Shown in pieces: positions 18,190 to 28,012 of a stretch of 64,000 nt of DNA. Origin of the DNA: Mesorhizobium ciceri WSM4083 (GTDB lineage Bacteria; Pseudomonadota; Alphaproteobacteria; Rhizobiales; Rhizobiaceae). The stretch covers positions 372,001-436,000 of the forward strand of contig NZ_JAFG01000004.1 of NCBI RefSeq assembly GCF_000519305.1. The letters run 5' to 3'. Below the pieces are notes generated by a model. The model saw only the letters and a program-made list of their open reading frames with translations, had not been told where the DNA came from and did not search any database. Position 1 is the first letter of the stretch. Each line of letters opens with the position of its first letter. A program made the translations under genes and the position numbers.

Positions 18190-19020
18190 AATATGTTTCC
18201 AGGCCCTGGTTCCCAGCCTCGAATCAGCCTCGTCACTGCCGCCATGCTCATGCGATACCGAGCGCGGCGTGGTCTCCCCCGGCAAGAGAATACGGTGCCC
18301 CGCATCCGGCGATGAAACGAGGTGGGTGACCTTGCCGGCTTTGCCGCGCCGCCGGACAATCGCTTCCGCGAACCATAGGGAGGGCCACAGCGCATCGTCG
18401 CCACCCGCGACAAGCACAATCTCGGCCGATATTTTCTCCACGGGAACGGCAGCGGCATTCGCCTCCCGCTTGAAGGCTTTCAAGCTGCGTTCGAATAACC
18501 CCCTATAAGACACCAGACCATCCACGGGCGTGGGTGCCCAATCCGGATCTGTCGGCACGAATGGCAGGGGAATACCGCCGAGCGACCATGAGGATCGTTC
18601 AGGCCAGCTAACGCCATCCCGGCCCGCACCGATGTTCCCCCAAACCACCGATGACGGGCTGATCGCGACCACAGCGTTGACCCGCTGATCATGGACCGCC
18701 GCGAGCAATGCGGCCTCGGCACCCTTGGATGTGCCGACATAGACGATGCGGCGGCATCCCGTTCCAATGAGATAGTCGGTTGCCGTAAAGAAGGTTTCGA
18801 GGGGAATTTCGCATATTCCGGGAGGCTGGCCCTCACCGCCAAACCATCGCAGGGCCAAAGCCGACGAGCCCTGGTTTGCAAAGAGCCGTGCGCGCCCGAC
18901 ATCGACGCGGCCACTCGACCCACCCAACACCACGACACCGGTGGTGGCCTGCGGGCGTCGAAACAAGGTTCCGGCGACGGCGCCGGACAGGTTTTCCTCG
19001 ATTGCCGCCTGGACTTCCAT
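18175..19020 (-). CDS. Acyl-CoA thioester hydrolase (BAAT C-terminal-like) alpha/beta hydrolase
   Basis: About 281 residues resembling the C-terminal alpha/beta-hydrolase domain of bile-acid-CoA:amino acid N-acyltransferase and acyl-CoA thioesterases. It shows the nucleophile elbow VGTSKGAE (about residue 100), FVPTDPDW (about 170), the acid loop GGDDALWPS (about 225) and the His segment DAGHRI. The typical N-terminal beta-sandwich of BAAT enzymes is absent. The ORF opens at 19074, immediately after the terminator of the upstream transporter gene; ATG 19020 leaves room for a leader, but neither start has a strong ribosome site. The gene converges on the preceding hydrolase with a 15-bp overlap of coding ends. 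Its role in this locus is unknown. Confidence 0.72.
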   Translation of the reverse strand: MEVQAAIEENLSGAVAGTLFRRPQATTGVVVLGGSSGRVDVGRARLFANQGSSALALRWFGGEGQPPGICEIPLETFFTATDYLIGTGCRRIVYVGTSKGAEAALLAAVHDQRVNAVVAISPSSVVWGNIGAGRDGVSWPERSSWSLGGIPLPFVPTDPDWAPTPVDGLVSYRGLFERSLKAFKREANAAAVPVEKISAEIVLVAGGDDALWPSLWFAEAIVRRRGKAGKVTHLVSSPDAGHRILLPGETTPRSVSHEHGGSDEADSRLGTRAWKHILELL

Positions 19021-19074
19021 ATATGCACCGAACCTTGGGCCGGGTTGCGAGCCAGCTCTGCAAATCTTCAGCAA

Positions 19075-19109
19075 AAGGCCGCCTGCAGCAAGCGGCTGCA
19101 GGCGGCCTT
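19075..19109 (-). terminator. Rho-independent terminator of the sugar ABC operon
   Basis: A 14-bp perfect stem, 19075-19088 with 19096-19109, and a 7-base loop. Read leftwards it is followed by a short U run. It lies 12 bases past the stop codon of the substrate-binding protein gene. Confidence 0.85.
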
Positions 19110-19121
19110 CGATAGCGAAAC

Positions 19122-20174
19122 CTACTTCGCGTTCGGGTTCGGCATCCAGGCCGGCATCGCGACATCGGCATGGGCGAACTGCGGCAGCTTGGCCGACAGG
19201 TCCTCCATGTTCTTGATGTCCTTGTCGATGAGGTCCTTTTGGGTGATCAGCGTCGGCGGCACGACGACGTTGTGGCCGGGGTCTTCACCGGCCAGCAACT
19301 GCGCCAGCGCACGCACCGAGACCTGGCCGACGACAGCCGGATTGGTCGCGGCGGTCGCGGCCCAGGCGCTGTCGGGCTCGCGCATCGCAGCGATATCCGA
19401 CGTCGAGATGTCGGCCGAATAGATCTTGATGCCCTTGTTCAAGCCCGCTTCGTCGACAGCGATCTTCACGCCCTTGGCGAATTCGTCATAGGGAGCGAAC
19501 ATCACCTTGATGTCGGGATGCGCCGTCAGCACCGAACGCGCCTGGTTGGCGACGGAGTTGGCGATCGGATTGTCGAGCGTGCCGAACATCGCGACTTCCT
19601 TGATGCCGGCATACTTCTTCTTCACGTCGACCCAGGTCTCGTTGCGGCGGTCGAGCGGCGCGATGCCGGCGACATAGACATAGCCGGCATTCCAGCTTTC
19701 GCCATTGTCCTTGACAGCCTGCTCGAGCGCGAGGCGCGCAAGGTCGCGGTCGGACTGTTCGATCTGCGGGATCTTGGGGTTTTCGACATTGACGTCGAAG
19801 GCCACAACCTTGATGCCGGCGTCGACCGCGCGCTGGGCGGCGTCCTTCATCGATTCCGTCAGGCCGTGCTGGATGATGATGCCCTGCACGCCAAGAGCGA
19901 TGGCCTGGTCGACCATGTCGGACTGAAGGGCGGCATCCTGGCGGCTGTCGAGGACACGCAGGTCTATGCCGAGCGCCTTCGACTGTGCCTCGACGCCGGA
20001 GAGATAGGCCTGGAAGAAGTCGCCGGTCGAGAGATAACGCACCAGCGCGATCTTGACGCCGGGCTTGTCGAAAGGCGCCGGCTTGTCCGCGGCAAAAGCC
20101 GGGACCTGCATCAACATGGTTGCGCCGGCCAATCCGAGCGCCACCTTCCCCAGAAGTCTTCTTGTAATGCTCAC
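19122..20174 (-). CDS. Sugar ABC transporter periplasmic substrate-binding protein
   Basis: About 350 residues; a Sec- or Tat-like signal (ITRRLLGKVALGLAGATML, cleavage after PAFAA) is followed by a periplasmic binding protein 1 fold of the ribose/RhaS/YtfQ group (IALVRYLSTGDFFQAYLSG near the mature start, IQHGLTESMKDAAQRAVDAG, DLARLALEQAV). It should deliver a pentose-like sugar to the permease next door. GTG 20174 is chosen because GGAGG lies 9 bases upstream; an ATG at 20204 in frame would place that site inside the gene. It is last in the ATPase-permease-binding protein order, an unusual arrangement since binding-protein genes are often first. Linkage to mtnK-mtnA suggests methylthioribose or a deoxypentose as ligand (inference). 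Confidence 0.87.
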   Translation of the reverse strand: MSITRRLLGKVALGLAGATMLMQVPAFAADKPAPFDKPGVKIALVRYLSTGDFFQAYLSGVEAQSKALGIDLRVLDSRQDAALQSDMVDQAIALGVQGIIIQHGLTESMKDAAQRAVDAGIKVVAFDVNVENPKIPQIEQSDRDLARLALEQAVKDNGESWNAGYVYVAGIAPLDRRNETWVDVKKKYAGIKEVAMFGTLDNPIANSVANQARSVLTAHPDIKVMFAPYDEFAKGVKIAVDEAGLNKGIKIYSADISTSDIAAMREPDSAWAATAATNPAVVGQVSVRALAQLLAGEDPGHNVVVPPTLITQKDLIDKDIKNMEDLSAKLPQFAHADVAMPAWMPNPNAK

Positions 20175-20224
20175 TTTGTTTTCCTCCACTCTTGTTGAAC
20201 CCAAAATCCTGTTCCGGTCGAAAG

Positions 20225-21220
20225 CTACCTCCGGCCTCTGCCCGAAAGCGCAAAGGTGAAGACAAGGGCGACGACCAGAACCACGCCCTTGACGAAATCC
20301 TGCGTGTAGTAAGGCGCGTTCATCATCGTCAGGCCTTGCAGCAAGATGCCGACGAACAGCGCGCCGATGGCGGTGCCGAAGGCGTTCGGCTTGGCGGCAC
20401 CTAGCACCGCGTAGCCGATCAGTGCCGCGGCGACCGCATCGAGCAACAGATTATTACCCGAGGCGATGTCACCGCGTCCAAGCCGGGCAGCGAGCAAAAT
20501 GCCGCCGATCGAGGCAAAAACTCCTGAAATAACGTAGGCCCAGATCTTGTATGCCTTGACAGGCGCACCGGCGAGTTCGGCGGCGCGCTCGTTGCTGCCC
20601 ACGGCATACATCATGCGGCCGAAACGTGTGTATTCGAGGAAGAACCAGATCAGCACGGCGAGCACGAGCAGCACCACCACCGACACCGGAATGAGGTTCG
20701 TGATGAAGAAATCGAAACGGTGGCGGCCGAGCGCCAGGAAGGCGTCGGAGAATTTGCCGTTGGCGACCGAACCGTCGGGCATGGTCATGCCGGTGGCGAT
20801 CGAGCGGCCTTCTGTCGGAATGCGCTGCAGGCCGACGAGCAGGAACATCATGCCGAGCGTCGCCAGCAGATCGGGCACACGCATGTAGACGATCAGCCAG
20901 CCATTGATCAGGCCGACAATGGCGCCGATGAGCAGGCAGACGACGACCGCGACAAGGGCGTTCTGCTCCAGCACCACCATCACATAGGCGGCCGCCATCA
21001 TGGCTGATGTAGCGACCGAGCCGATCGACAGATCGAAGCCGCCGACGACGAGCGTGGCGGTGACGCCGAGCGCCAGCACGCCGGTGATGGCGACCGACTG
21101 GAAGATGAAGACGGCACTTTGCGGCGAAACGAAACCGTCGGCGGCGATCGAGAAATAGGCGACGAGCCCGAACAAGAGCACGATGAACCCGTAGCGGATG
21201 GCGTGGTCGCGCAATGTCAT
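20225..21220 (-). CDS. Sugar ABC transporter permease (RbsC type)
   Basis: About 331 residues, multi-spanning inner-membrane protein of the ribose/xylose/autoinducer-2 permease family, with TATLVVGGFDLSIGSVAT (about residue 57) and AVGSNERAAELAG carrying the EAA-like coupling loop. It pairs with the double ATPase at 21299-22810 and the binding protein 50 bp downstream. ATG 21220 is preceded by GGGAG at a spacing of about 7; the frame also opens at ATG 21283, which would add a non-conserved, charged 21-residue extension. It presumably forms a homodimeric channel, as is usual when a single permease gene is present. Confidence 0.87.
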   Translation of the reverse strand: MTLRDHAIRYGFIVLLFGLVAYFSIAADGFVSPQSAVFIFQSVAITGVLALGVTATLVVGGFDLSIGSVATSAMMAAAYVMVVLEQNALVAVVVCLLIGAIVGLINGWLIVYMRVPDLLATLGMMFLLVGLQRIPTEGRSIATGMTMPDGSVANGKFSDAFLALGRHRFDFFITNLIPVSVVVLLVLAVLIWFFLEYTRFGRMMYAVGSNERAAELAGAPVKAYKIWAYVISGVFASIGGILLAARLGRGDIASGNNLLLDAVAAALIGYAVLGAAKPNAFGTAIGALFVGILLQGLTMMNAPYYTQDFVKGVVLVVALVFTFALSGRGRR

Positions 21221-21298
21221 CCGGCGCTCCCGCGCGCTGCTGCCGTCTTTACCAAACCCGAACCCATGCTCTCTCCATTCCAATTCCTGTCGCCGCGC

Positions 21299-22810
21299 TC
21301 AGGCCGCACTGTGCAGCGGCCCGCCGGCGACCTCGGCCAGCAGGCGGTCGAGATCGACATCGGCATTGCGGTGTTCGCCGACGATGGTCTGTTCCGACAT
21401 GACCAGGATACGATCGGCGGTCTCCAGGGCCTCGTCGAGTTCGGTGACGAACAGCAGCGTGGCGCGTCCGTTTGCGCTCGCCCTGAGCTTGGCGGCAATG
21501 TCGCGCCGGGCCGAGATATCGACGCCCTGAAACGGCTCATCCAGGATGAACAGCCTTGCATCCTGCGCCATCCAGCGGGCGACCATCACCTTCTGCTGGT
21601 TGCCGCCGGACAGCTCCGACATCTCGTCCTTCTCGGAACGGCAGACGATGCTCAACTCCTCGATCTGCCGGCGTGCCGTGGTGCGTTCGAGGCGGCGCCT
21701 CAGGATGCCGAAGCGCGACATGCGCTTGTGAAACGGCAGGCTGATATTTTCCTGGATGTTGAAGCCTTGGACGATGCCGTTCTCGCCGCGGTCCTTGGCG
21801 ACCAGAAACACGCCGGCAGCGATCGCTTCGCCGGCTGTTTCAGGTGCATAAGGCCTGCCGTTCAGCGTCATTGTACCGGCGAGCGGCCGGCGCACGCCAA
21901 ACAGCGTCTCGGCAAGCGCCGTCTTGCCGACGCCGACGAGGCCGGTGATGGCAACGACCTCGCCGTCGCCGAGCGTCAGCGAGATCGGCCGGGCGCCCGG
22001 CGCAATGCGCAGACCCTCGATCGCCAGGACTGCCTTGGCCGAATTCCTGACGACGATCTGCTCGAGATGGATCTTGCGGCCGAGCATGGCGTTGACCGCG
22101 CCTTCATAGTCGAGCGGTTTCTTGTCGAAAATGCCTGAGATGATCCCGTCACGCATGGAGACGATGCGATCGGCCAGCCGCCTGATGTCCGACATGCGAT
22201 GCGAGATGTAGAGGATCGCCACGCCCTGCTCGCGCAGCCTGTCGATCAGCGCGAACAGCCGGTCGGCCTCGGCGCTGGAGAGCGATGAGGTCGGCTCGTC
22301 GAGGATCAGCACTTTCGGCTTGTGCGCCAGCGCGCGGGCAATCGCCACCATCTGGCGATCGGCCAGCGAAAGATCGCTCACCCGCGCCTTCAAATCGATG
22401 GCCAGCCCCATGCGGTCGGCAACCGCCTTGGCCTCCCGCCGCACGCGCATTGGATTGAACAGGGTCGGCGCGCCGCTGCCGCTCAGCCGGTCCAGCGTCA
22501 GGTTGGTGGCGACGTCGAGATCGGCGACGACACCGTCGTTGATATTCTGGTGTACGGTGACGACGCCGGCGCGGATCGCTTCGGCCGGGGTTTTCGGTGC
22601 AAAATCCTGCTCGGCGAGCGCCATCCTGCCGCCGCCACGTTCGTAGACACCGGAGATGATCTTGACGAGGGTGGATTTGCCGGCGCCATTGGCGCCCATC
22701 AGCACGGTGACTTCGCCGGCATGCAGTTCGACCGAGACGCCGCCAAGCACCTCGTTATGGCCAAAGGATTTCCTTAGTCCCTCTACGCGGAACACGGCAT
22801 TACCGACCAT
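21299..22810 (-). CDS. Sugar ABC transporter ATP-binding protein (double NBD)
   Basis: A 503-residue protein with two ATPase domains in tandem, as in RbsA/XylG. Domain 1 (about residues 5-240) has Walker A GANGAGKST, the signature LSLADRQMVAIARAL and the Walker B segment VLILDEPTSSLS. Domain 2 (about 255-495) has a degenerate Walker A (GLVGVGKTAL) and the signature LSGGNQQKVMVARW with FILDEPFQGVD. It is first in the leftward ABC operon, divergent from mtnK with a 12-bp-arm palindrome in between that probably controls both directions. It energises uptake of the sugar handled by the linked kinase. Confidence 0.92.
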   Translation of the reverse strand: MVGNAVFRVEGLRKSFGHNEVLGGVSVELHAGEVTVLMGANGAGKSTLVKIISGVYERGGGRMALAEQDFAPKTPAEAIRAGVVTVHQNINDGVVADLDVATNLTLDRLSGSGAPTLFNPMRVRREAKAVADRMGLAIDLKARVSDLSLADRQMVAIARALAHKPKVLILDEPTSSLSSAEADRLFALIDRLREQGVAILYISHRMSDIRRLADRIVSMRDGIISGIFDKKPLDYEGAVNAMLGRKIHLEQIVVRNSAKAVLAIEGLRIAPGARPISLTLGDGEVVAITGLVGVGKTALAETLFGVRRPLAGTMTLNGRPYAPETAGEAIAAGVFLVAKDRGENGIVQGFNIQENISLPFHKRMSRFGILRRRLERTTARRQIEELSIVCRSEKDEMSELSGGNQQKVMVARWMAQDARLFILDEPFQGVDISARRDIAAKLRASANGRATLLFVTELDEALETADRILVMSEQTIVGEHRNADVDLDRLLAEVAGGPLHSAA

Positions 22811-22845
22811 GCGTTCCTCCCTGATATGACGCTATGGGCTGCATC

Positions 22846-22874
22846 GGCAATTGTCAACACGATTGACAATTGCC
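22846..22874. promoter_or_regulatory. Palindromic operator between sugar ABC operon and mtnKA
   Basis: GGCAATTGTCAA (22846-22857) and its exact complement TTGACAATTGCC (22863-22874) flank CACGA. The site is centred 50 bases ahead of the ATPase start (22810, leftward) and 86 bases ahead of mtnK (22946, rightward), an ideal position for one repressor to control both transcripts. I found no second perfect copy near the SorC-type regulator or the aldolase gene. Confidence 0.75.
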
Positions 22875-22945
22875 AGATCGCTTCCTAGCTTGGCCCGGTC
22901 GCCATGCGTCCGTTACGTTCGGAGCGCATAAGCGGGAGGATGACG

Positions 22946-24220
22946 ATGACTGAAAAATTGCCGTTCGAAGCACTATCGGTCGAAACCCTGGCTGCGCGCC
23001 TTGGCGGCAACGAGGCGCTGTGCGCGAAGATCGGCAAGGACACTGGCGCCTGGAAGGTCCGCGAGGTCGGCGACGGCAATCTCAACCTGGTGTTCATCGT
23101 CGAGGGCGCCAGCGATGCCGCGGTGGTCAAGCAGGCCCTGCCCTATGTCCGCCTGGTCGGCGACAGCTGGCCATTGCCCTTGAAGCGCTCCTTCTTCGAA
23201 TATCACGCGCTGACCAGGCAAGAGGCACGCGCGCCGGGCTCGGTGCCGGCGATCCACTATTTCGATGAGCGTCAGGCGCTGATCATCATGGAATATCTTG
23301 CGCCGCCGCACATCATCCTGCGCCGTGCGCTGATCGACGGCCGGCAGCTGCCGAACATTGCCCGGGATATCGGCCTGTTCATGGCCCGCACTCTGTTTCG
23401 CGGCTCCGACCTGCATATGGCTGCCAAGGACCGCAAGGCCGATCTGGCGCTGTTCGCCGACAATGTCGAGCTTTGCGACATCACCGAGAGCCTGGTGTTC
23501 TCCGACCCCTATTTCGACGCCAAGATGAACCGGCATACTTCGCCGCAGCTCGACGGCCTGGTCGCCGAACTGCGCGCCGACCGCGACCTCAAGGTCGAGG
23601 CGCAGCGGCTGAAGCACATCTTCGCCGCCAATGCCGAAACGCTGCTGCATGGCGACCTGCATTCCGGCTCGATCATGGTCACCGACAGCGAAACCCGGAT
23701 GATCGATCCGGAGTTCGCCTTCTACGGCCCGATGGCCTTCGATGTCGGCATGCTGCTTGCCAATTTCTGGATGTCGTTCTTCTCGCAACGCGGCCACGAG
23801 CAGGAGGGCAAGCGCGACGCCATGCGCGCCTATCTGCTCGGCGTGACGACCGAGACTTGGGGCGTGTTCCGCGCCGAGTTCTCGCATCTATGGCGGACCG
23901 AACGCACCGGCATGCTCTACCAGAAGAGCCTGTTCGAGGATCAGGGCGACAGGCTCGGTGCCGAGCAGGCGCTCGACCATGTTCTGCACCAGATGTGGAC
24001 CGATCTGCTTGGCTTTGCCGGCATCGAGGTGCACAGGCGCATCCTCGGCCTCGCCCACAATGCCGATTTCGAGACGATTGCCGACGAGGATCTGCGCGCC
24101 AGTTGTGAAGCAAAGGCGCTGAAATTCGGCCGCCACATCGCCGTCAACCGACGCCATATCCACAGCATCGACGAGGTCAACAAACTGGCCGCGCTGATCG
24201 AACAGGAGAGCAGCATTTGA
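22946..24220 (+). CDS. mtnK: S-methyl-5-thioribose kinase
   Basis: A 424-residue kinase of the aminoglycoside phosphotransferase-like fold that phosphorylates 5-methylthioribose at C1 using ATP, in methionine-salvage-type pathways. Motifs: [11 protein letters not shown] (nucleotide loop, about residue 37), the catalytic loop [10 protein letters not shown] (about 236) and the metal-binding [15 protein letters not shown] (about 255). The usual length is about 400-430. ATG 22946 has GGGAGG about 6 bases upstream. The stop overlaps the TTG start of mtnA by 4 bp, so they are coupled. No mtnBCDE genes of the classical methionine salvage route are in the window, so the product may instead enter an aldolase (DHAP-shunt) route. 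Enzymes of this family may also accept 5-deoxyribose. Confidence 0.92.
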   Translation: MTEKLPFEALSVETLAARLGGNEALCAKIGKDTGAWKVREVGDGNLNLVFIVEGASDAAVVKQALPYVRLVGDSWPLPLKRSFFEYHALTRQEARAPGSVPAIHYFDERQALIIMEYLAPPHIILRRALIDGRQLPNIARDIGLFMARTLFRGSDLHMAAKDRKADLALFADNVELCDITESLVFSDPYFDAKMNRHTSPQLDGLVAELRADRDLKVEAQRLKHIFAANAETLLHGDLHSGSIMVTDSETRMIDPEFAFYGPMAFDVGMLLANFWMSFFSQRGHEQEGKRDAMRAYLLGVTTETWGVFRAEFSHLWRTERTGMLYQKSLFEDQGDRLGAEQALDHVLHQMWTDLLGFAGIEVHRRILGLAHNADFETIADEDLRASCEAKALKFGRHIAVNRRHIHSIDEVNKLAALIEQESSI

Positions 24221-25311
24221 ACGTCGGCGACCGCCACTATCGCACCATCTGGCTGAGCGACGACGGGCGTTCGGTCGATATCATCGACCAGCGCTGGCTG
24301 CCGCATGATTTCCGCATCGAGACCATCGGCACGGTTGCCGGCATCGCCACCGCCATCCGCGACATGTGGGTGCGCGGCGCGCCGCTGATCGGCGTCACCG
24401 CTGCCTATGGCGTCGCCATGCAGATGGCCGACGATCCGTCGGATGCAGCACTCGATGCGGTCTGGGAAACACTGCATGAGACGCGCCCCACCGCGATCAA
24501 TCTGCGCTGGGCGCTCGACGAAATGCGGCGCTTCCTGCGGCCCCTGCCGGCAGAACGACGCGCCGCAGCCGCCTATCGGCGCGCCAGTGAGATCGCCGAT
24601 GAGGATGTCGAGCTGAACCGCGCCATCGGCGAGAACGGTCTCGCCATCATCAAGGCGATCGCGGCGCGCAAGCAGAAGGGCGAGCCGGTCAACATCCTGA
24701 CCCATTGCAATGCCGGCTGGCTGGCGACGGTCGATTACGGCACCGCCACCGCGCCGATCTATCTGGCGGCGGAGGCCGGCATTCCGGTCCACGTCTATGT
24801 CGACGAGACGCGGCCGCGCAACCAGGGCGCCCAGCTGACCGCCTGGGAGATGGCCGGGCACGGCGTGCCGCACACGCTGATCGTCGACAATGCCGGCGGC
24901 CATCTGATGCAGCGCGGCGAGATCGACATGGTCATCGTCGGCACCGACCGCACCACCGCCGACGGCGACGTCTGCAACAAGATCGGCACCTATCTGAAGG
25001 CACTCGCAGCCGCCGACAATGATGTGCCGTTCTATGTCGCGCTGCCGTCGCCGACCATCGACTGGACCGTGCATGACGGACTGGCCGAGATCCCGATCGA
25101 GCAGCGCTCGGCCGACGAGGTCTCGCTGGTCTGGGGCAAGACCGCTGCCGGCGGGATTGCGCAGGTGCGCATCTCACCGGAGACGACGCCGGCGGCAAAC
25201 CCGGCCTTCGATGTGACGCCGGCGCGGCTGGTGACCGGCCTGATCACCGAACGCGGTGTCGCCAAGGCCTCGCGCGAGGGCCTGAAGGCGATGTTTCCCG
25301 AGCGGGCGTAG
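24217..25311 (+). CDS. mtnA: S-methyl-5-thioribose-1-phosphate isomerase
   Basis: A 364-residue isomerase converting methylthioribose-1-phosphate to methylthioribulose-1-phosphate, related to eIF2B-type proteins. Seen: [16 protein letters not shown] (phosphate-binding, about residue 50), the catalytic Cys in [10 protein letters not shown] (about 166) and the catalytic Asp segment [18 protein letters not shown] (about 245). It starts at TTG 24217, inside the mtnK stop (TTGA), with AGGAG 8 bases upstream. It is convergent with the Lrp-type gene, only 10 bp away. The same enzyme can isomerise 5-deoxyribose-1-phosphate in some bacteria, so the operon may serve both. Confidence 0.94.
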   Translation: MNVGDRHYRTIWLSDDGRSVDIIDQRWLPHDFRIETIGTVAGIATAIRDMWVRGAPLIGVTAAYGVAMQMADDPSDAALDAVWETLHETRPTAINLRWALDEMRRFLRPLPAERRAAAAYRRASEIADEDVELNRAIGENGLAIIKAIAARKQKGEPVNILTHCNAGWLATVDYGTATAPIYLAAEAGIPVHVYVDETRPRNQGAQLTAWEMAGHGVPHTLIVDNAGGHLMQRGEIDMVIVGTDRTTADGDVCNKIGTYLKALAAADNDVPFYVALPSPTIDWTVHDGLAEIPIEQRSADEVSLVWGKTAAGGIAQVRISPETTPAANPAFDVTPARLVTGLITERGVAKASREGLKAMFPERA

Positions 25312-25321
25312 CCGTTCGCTT

Positions 25322-25861
25322 CTAGTACAAAGGCTCGGCCATGTGCTTCATGGTCGGCCATGTCTCGGTAATGCCCGGCTGCACCGGCCGCTCCAGATAG
25401 GTCGATAGAACCACATAGCTGCGCGTCGAGGTGACCCCCGGCGTTTCGTACAGGCGCGCCAAAAGGCCTTCGAGTGCCCTGGTGTCTTCCGTGCGGACCT
25501 TCAGCAGCATGCAGGTATCCCCGGCGACGGTATGGATCTCCTCGACCTCGGGATATTGCGAGACCGCCATCAGTTCCGGCGTCTTTCCCCAACCCTTGGT
25601 GTCGATATGGACAAAGGCAAGCAAAGGCTTTTTCACCGCCCGGGGATCGATGATGGCGACCGTGTTGCGGATGGCGCCGCTGCGCCGGAGCCGTTTGACC
25701 CGCTCATGCGCTGCCGGTGGCGACAAGCCCACGCGATCACCAAGTTCGGCGTAGCTGATCGTGGCATCATCGACCAGGACGCCTAATATTCTTCGGTCTA
25801 TCGCGTCGAGGTCGCGGGCCGCAGTCCTGTTCTGCGGAATACCATCTGTTTCTTCATCCAT
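25322..25861 (-). CDS. Lrp/AsnC-family transcriptional regulator
   Basis: A 179-residue regulator with an N-terminal helix-turn-helix (about residues 20-65: LDAIDRRILGVLVDDATISY, then AELGDRVGLSPPAAHERVKRLR) and a C-terminal RAM ligand-binding domain (VEEIHTVAGDTCMLLKVRTE). It has a slightly extended N-terminus of about 15 polar residues. It is divergent from the MFS transporter gene, 49 bp apart start to start, which strongly suggests it controls that exporter in response to an amino acid, as is common for Lrp-exporter pairs. Confidence 0.93.
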   Translation of the reverse strand: MDEETDGIPQNRTAARDLDAIDRRILGVLVDDATISYAELGDRVGLSPPAAHERVKRLRRSGAIRNTVAIIDPRAVKKPLLAFVHIDTKGWGKTPELMAVSQYPEVEEIHTVAGDTCMLLKVRTEDTRALEGLLARLYETPGVTSTRSYVVLSTYLERPVQPGITETWPTMKHMAEPLY

Positions 25862-25910
25862 GTCGAAATTCCCTGTTTGCCACTGAATGAAATACGGCGA
25901 TTATGATGTT

Positions 25911-27086
25911 ATGTCGAACACAGATCAAGTTGCACCATTGACTACGGACGCCAGAGCCCCGATCCCGGCGCTTGCCTATCTGCTGACGGGCTGCATCGCC
26001 GTCATCGGCTCGAACTCGCTTGTGCTGGGTCCGATTGCACCGGCTGTCGCCTTATCGTTCGGAACCAGCGTGCCGGCCGTGATGATTGCGGCGGCCGCGT
26101 TCGGCCTTGGCACCTCCGCAAGCGCCCTGTTCCTGGCCCGCTACATCGACCGGCTCGGCGCACGCCGGATGCTGCAGGGCGCCCTGTTGCTGCTGGCACT
26201 GGCGCTGGTGGCGAGTGCCGTTGCACCCACGGTGATCATGCTGGTCGCGGCACAGCTGCTGGCCGGCATCGCTGCCGGCATCGCCATGCCCGCGATCTAT
26301 GCCAGCGCCGCAGCCATCGCGCCACCGGGCAGAGAGAGCGGCACGATCGGCGTCGTGCTGACCGGATGGACGCTCAGCATGGTGGCCGGCGTTTCGCTTT
26401 CGGCCGTGCTTGCCGATCTTGTGCATTGGCGCGCCGTTTTCACAGCGGTCGCGGTGCTTGCGGCCCTTGCATGGATGGGCCTGACGGCGACGTCGCTCAG
26501 CGACATCAGGAAGGGCGGACCGGCGCCCGCCCCGCTGGAAGCGCTCGGCATTCCCGGAATCCTGCCGCTGCTGGTCGCGTGCGCGGCCTTCATGACTTCG
26601 TTCTACGGCGTCTATGGCTATCTCGGCGACCATCTTCATGTCGGGCTGGGACAGCCGGTGAGCGCCAATGGCCTGGCGGCGCTTGCCTACGGCATAGGCT
26701 TCGGGACGGCTGCTCTGCTCGACGGCGTCATCGACAGACTGGGTGCGCGGCGCGTCATGCCGTTCGCCTACCTTCTGGTCGCCGTCGTCTACGTGGCGAT
26801 GGCCGCGGCGAGTGGCAGTTTCGGGCTGACCTTGACCATGGTGGCAATCTGGGGACTGGCCAATCATTTCGGCCTGAACGTCCTGGTGATGCGCCTGTCG
26901 GCGCTCGATCCGTCGCGGCGCGGCACGATCATGGGCCTGAACAGTGCGGTGACTTACCTCGCGGTCTTCGTCGGCACCACCAGCTTCGGGCCGCTCTACT
27001 CCAGCTTTGGTTTTGCCACTTGCGCAATGGTCGCAGCATTGCTGATGCTGATCGCCGCATCGGCGGCGGCGTGGCGCACGCGATAA
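25911..27086 (+). CDS. MFS transporter (AraJ/CmlA-like efflux type)
   Basis: About 391 residues, 12 predicted helices, with the family A-loop segment ARYIDRLGARRMLQGALL between helices 2 and 3 (about residue 80) and a pseudo-repeat RLGARRVMPFAYLL in the second half. The general type is drug/metabolite:H+ antiporter DHA1. ATG 25911 is preferred over ATG 25887 because it leaves more room for the divergent promoter; neither has a clear ribosome site. Control by the divergent Lrp-like gene suggests export of an amino acid or related metabolite; the actual substrate is unknown. Confidence 0.85.
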   Translation: MSNTDQVAPLTTDARAPIPALAYLLTGCIAVIGSNSLVLGPIAPAVALSFGTSVPAVMIAAAAFGLGTSASALFLARYIDRLGARRMLQGALLLLALALVASAVAPTVIMLVAAQLLAGIAAGIAMPAIYASAAAIAPPGRESGTIGVVLTGWTLSMVAGVSLSAVLADLVHWRAVFTAVAVLAALAWMGLTATSLSDIRKGGPAPAPLEALGIPGILPLLVACAAFMTSFYGVYGYLGDHLHVGLGQPVSANGLAALAYGIGFGTAALLDGVIDRLGARRVMPFAYLLVAVVYVAMAAASGSFGLTLTMVAIWGLANHFGLNVLVMRLSALDPSRRGTIMGLNSAVTYLAVFVGTTSFGPLYSSFGFATCAMVAALLMLIAASAAAWRTR

Positions 27087-27156
27087 TCGAACGAACTTGG
27101 CCCAACCTTCTCACGGTTGACAGCAGCGCCCTGCCCTTTCATACAAAGCCGTTAAT

Positions 27157-27850
<694 letters not shown>

Positions 27851-27949
27851 GTCACCAAAACTGCCGGATTTCAGCCCTGCAACAAGAATTGCGATCGAGA
27901 ACAGCTCTGAAGGTTGCGGTTCCGTTGAAATCCCGCCAGAAGCATCAAG

Positions 27950-27973
27950 GGCCGACCGGCAACCGGTCGGCCC
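27950..27973 (+). terminator. Hairpin after ribH2
   Basis: GGGCCGACCGG (27950-27960) and CCGGTCGGCCC (27963-27973) pair perfectly, with the innermost bases forming a tight loop. No T run follows, so termination here is uncertain; it could also structure the leader of the aldolase gene, 39 bases downstream. Confidence 0.4.
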
Positions 27974-28012
27974 GCGACGTTGCGCTTGAAACCAGATACG
28001 GGAGACTATTGG

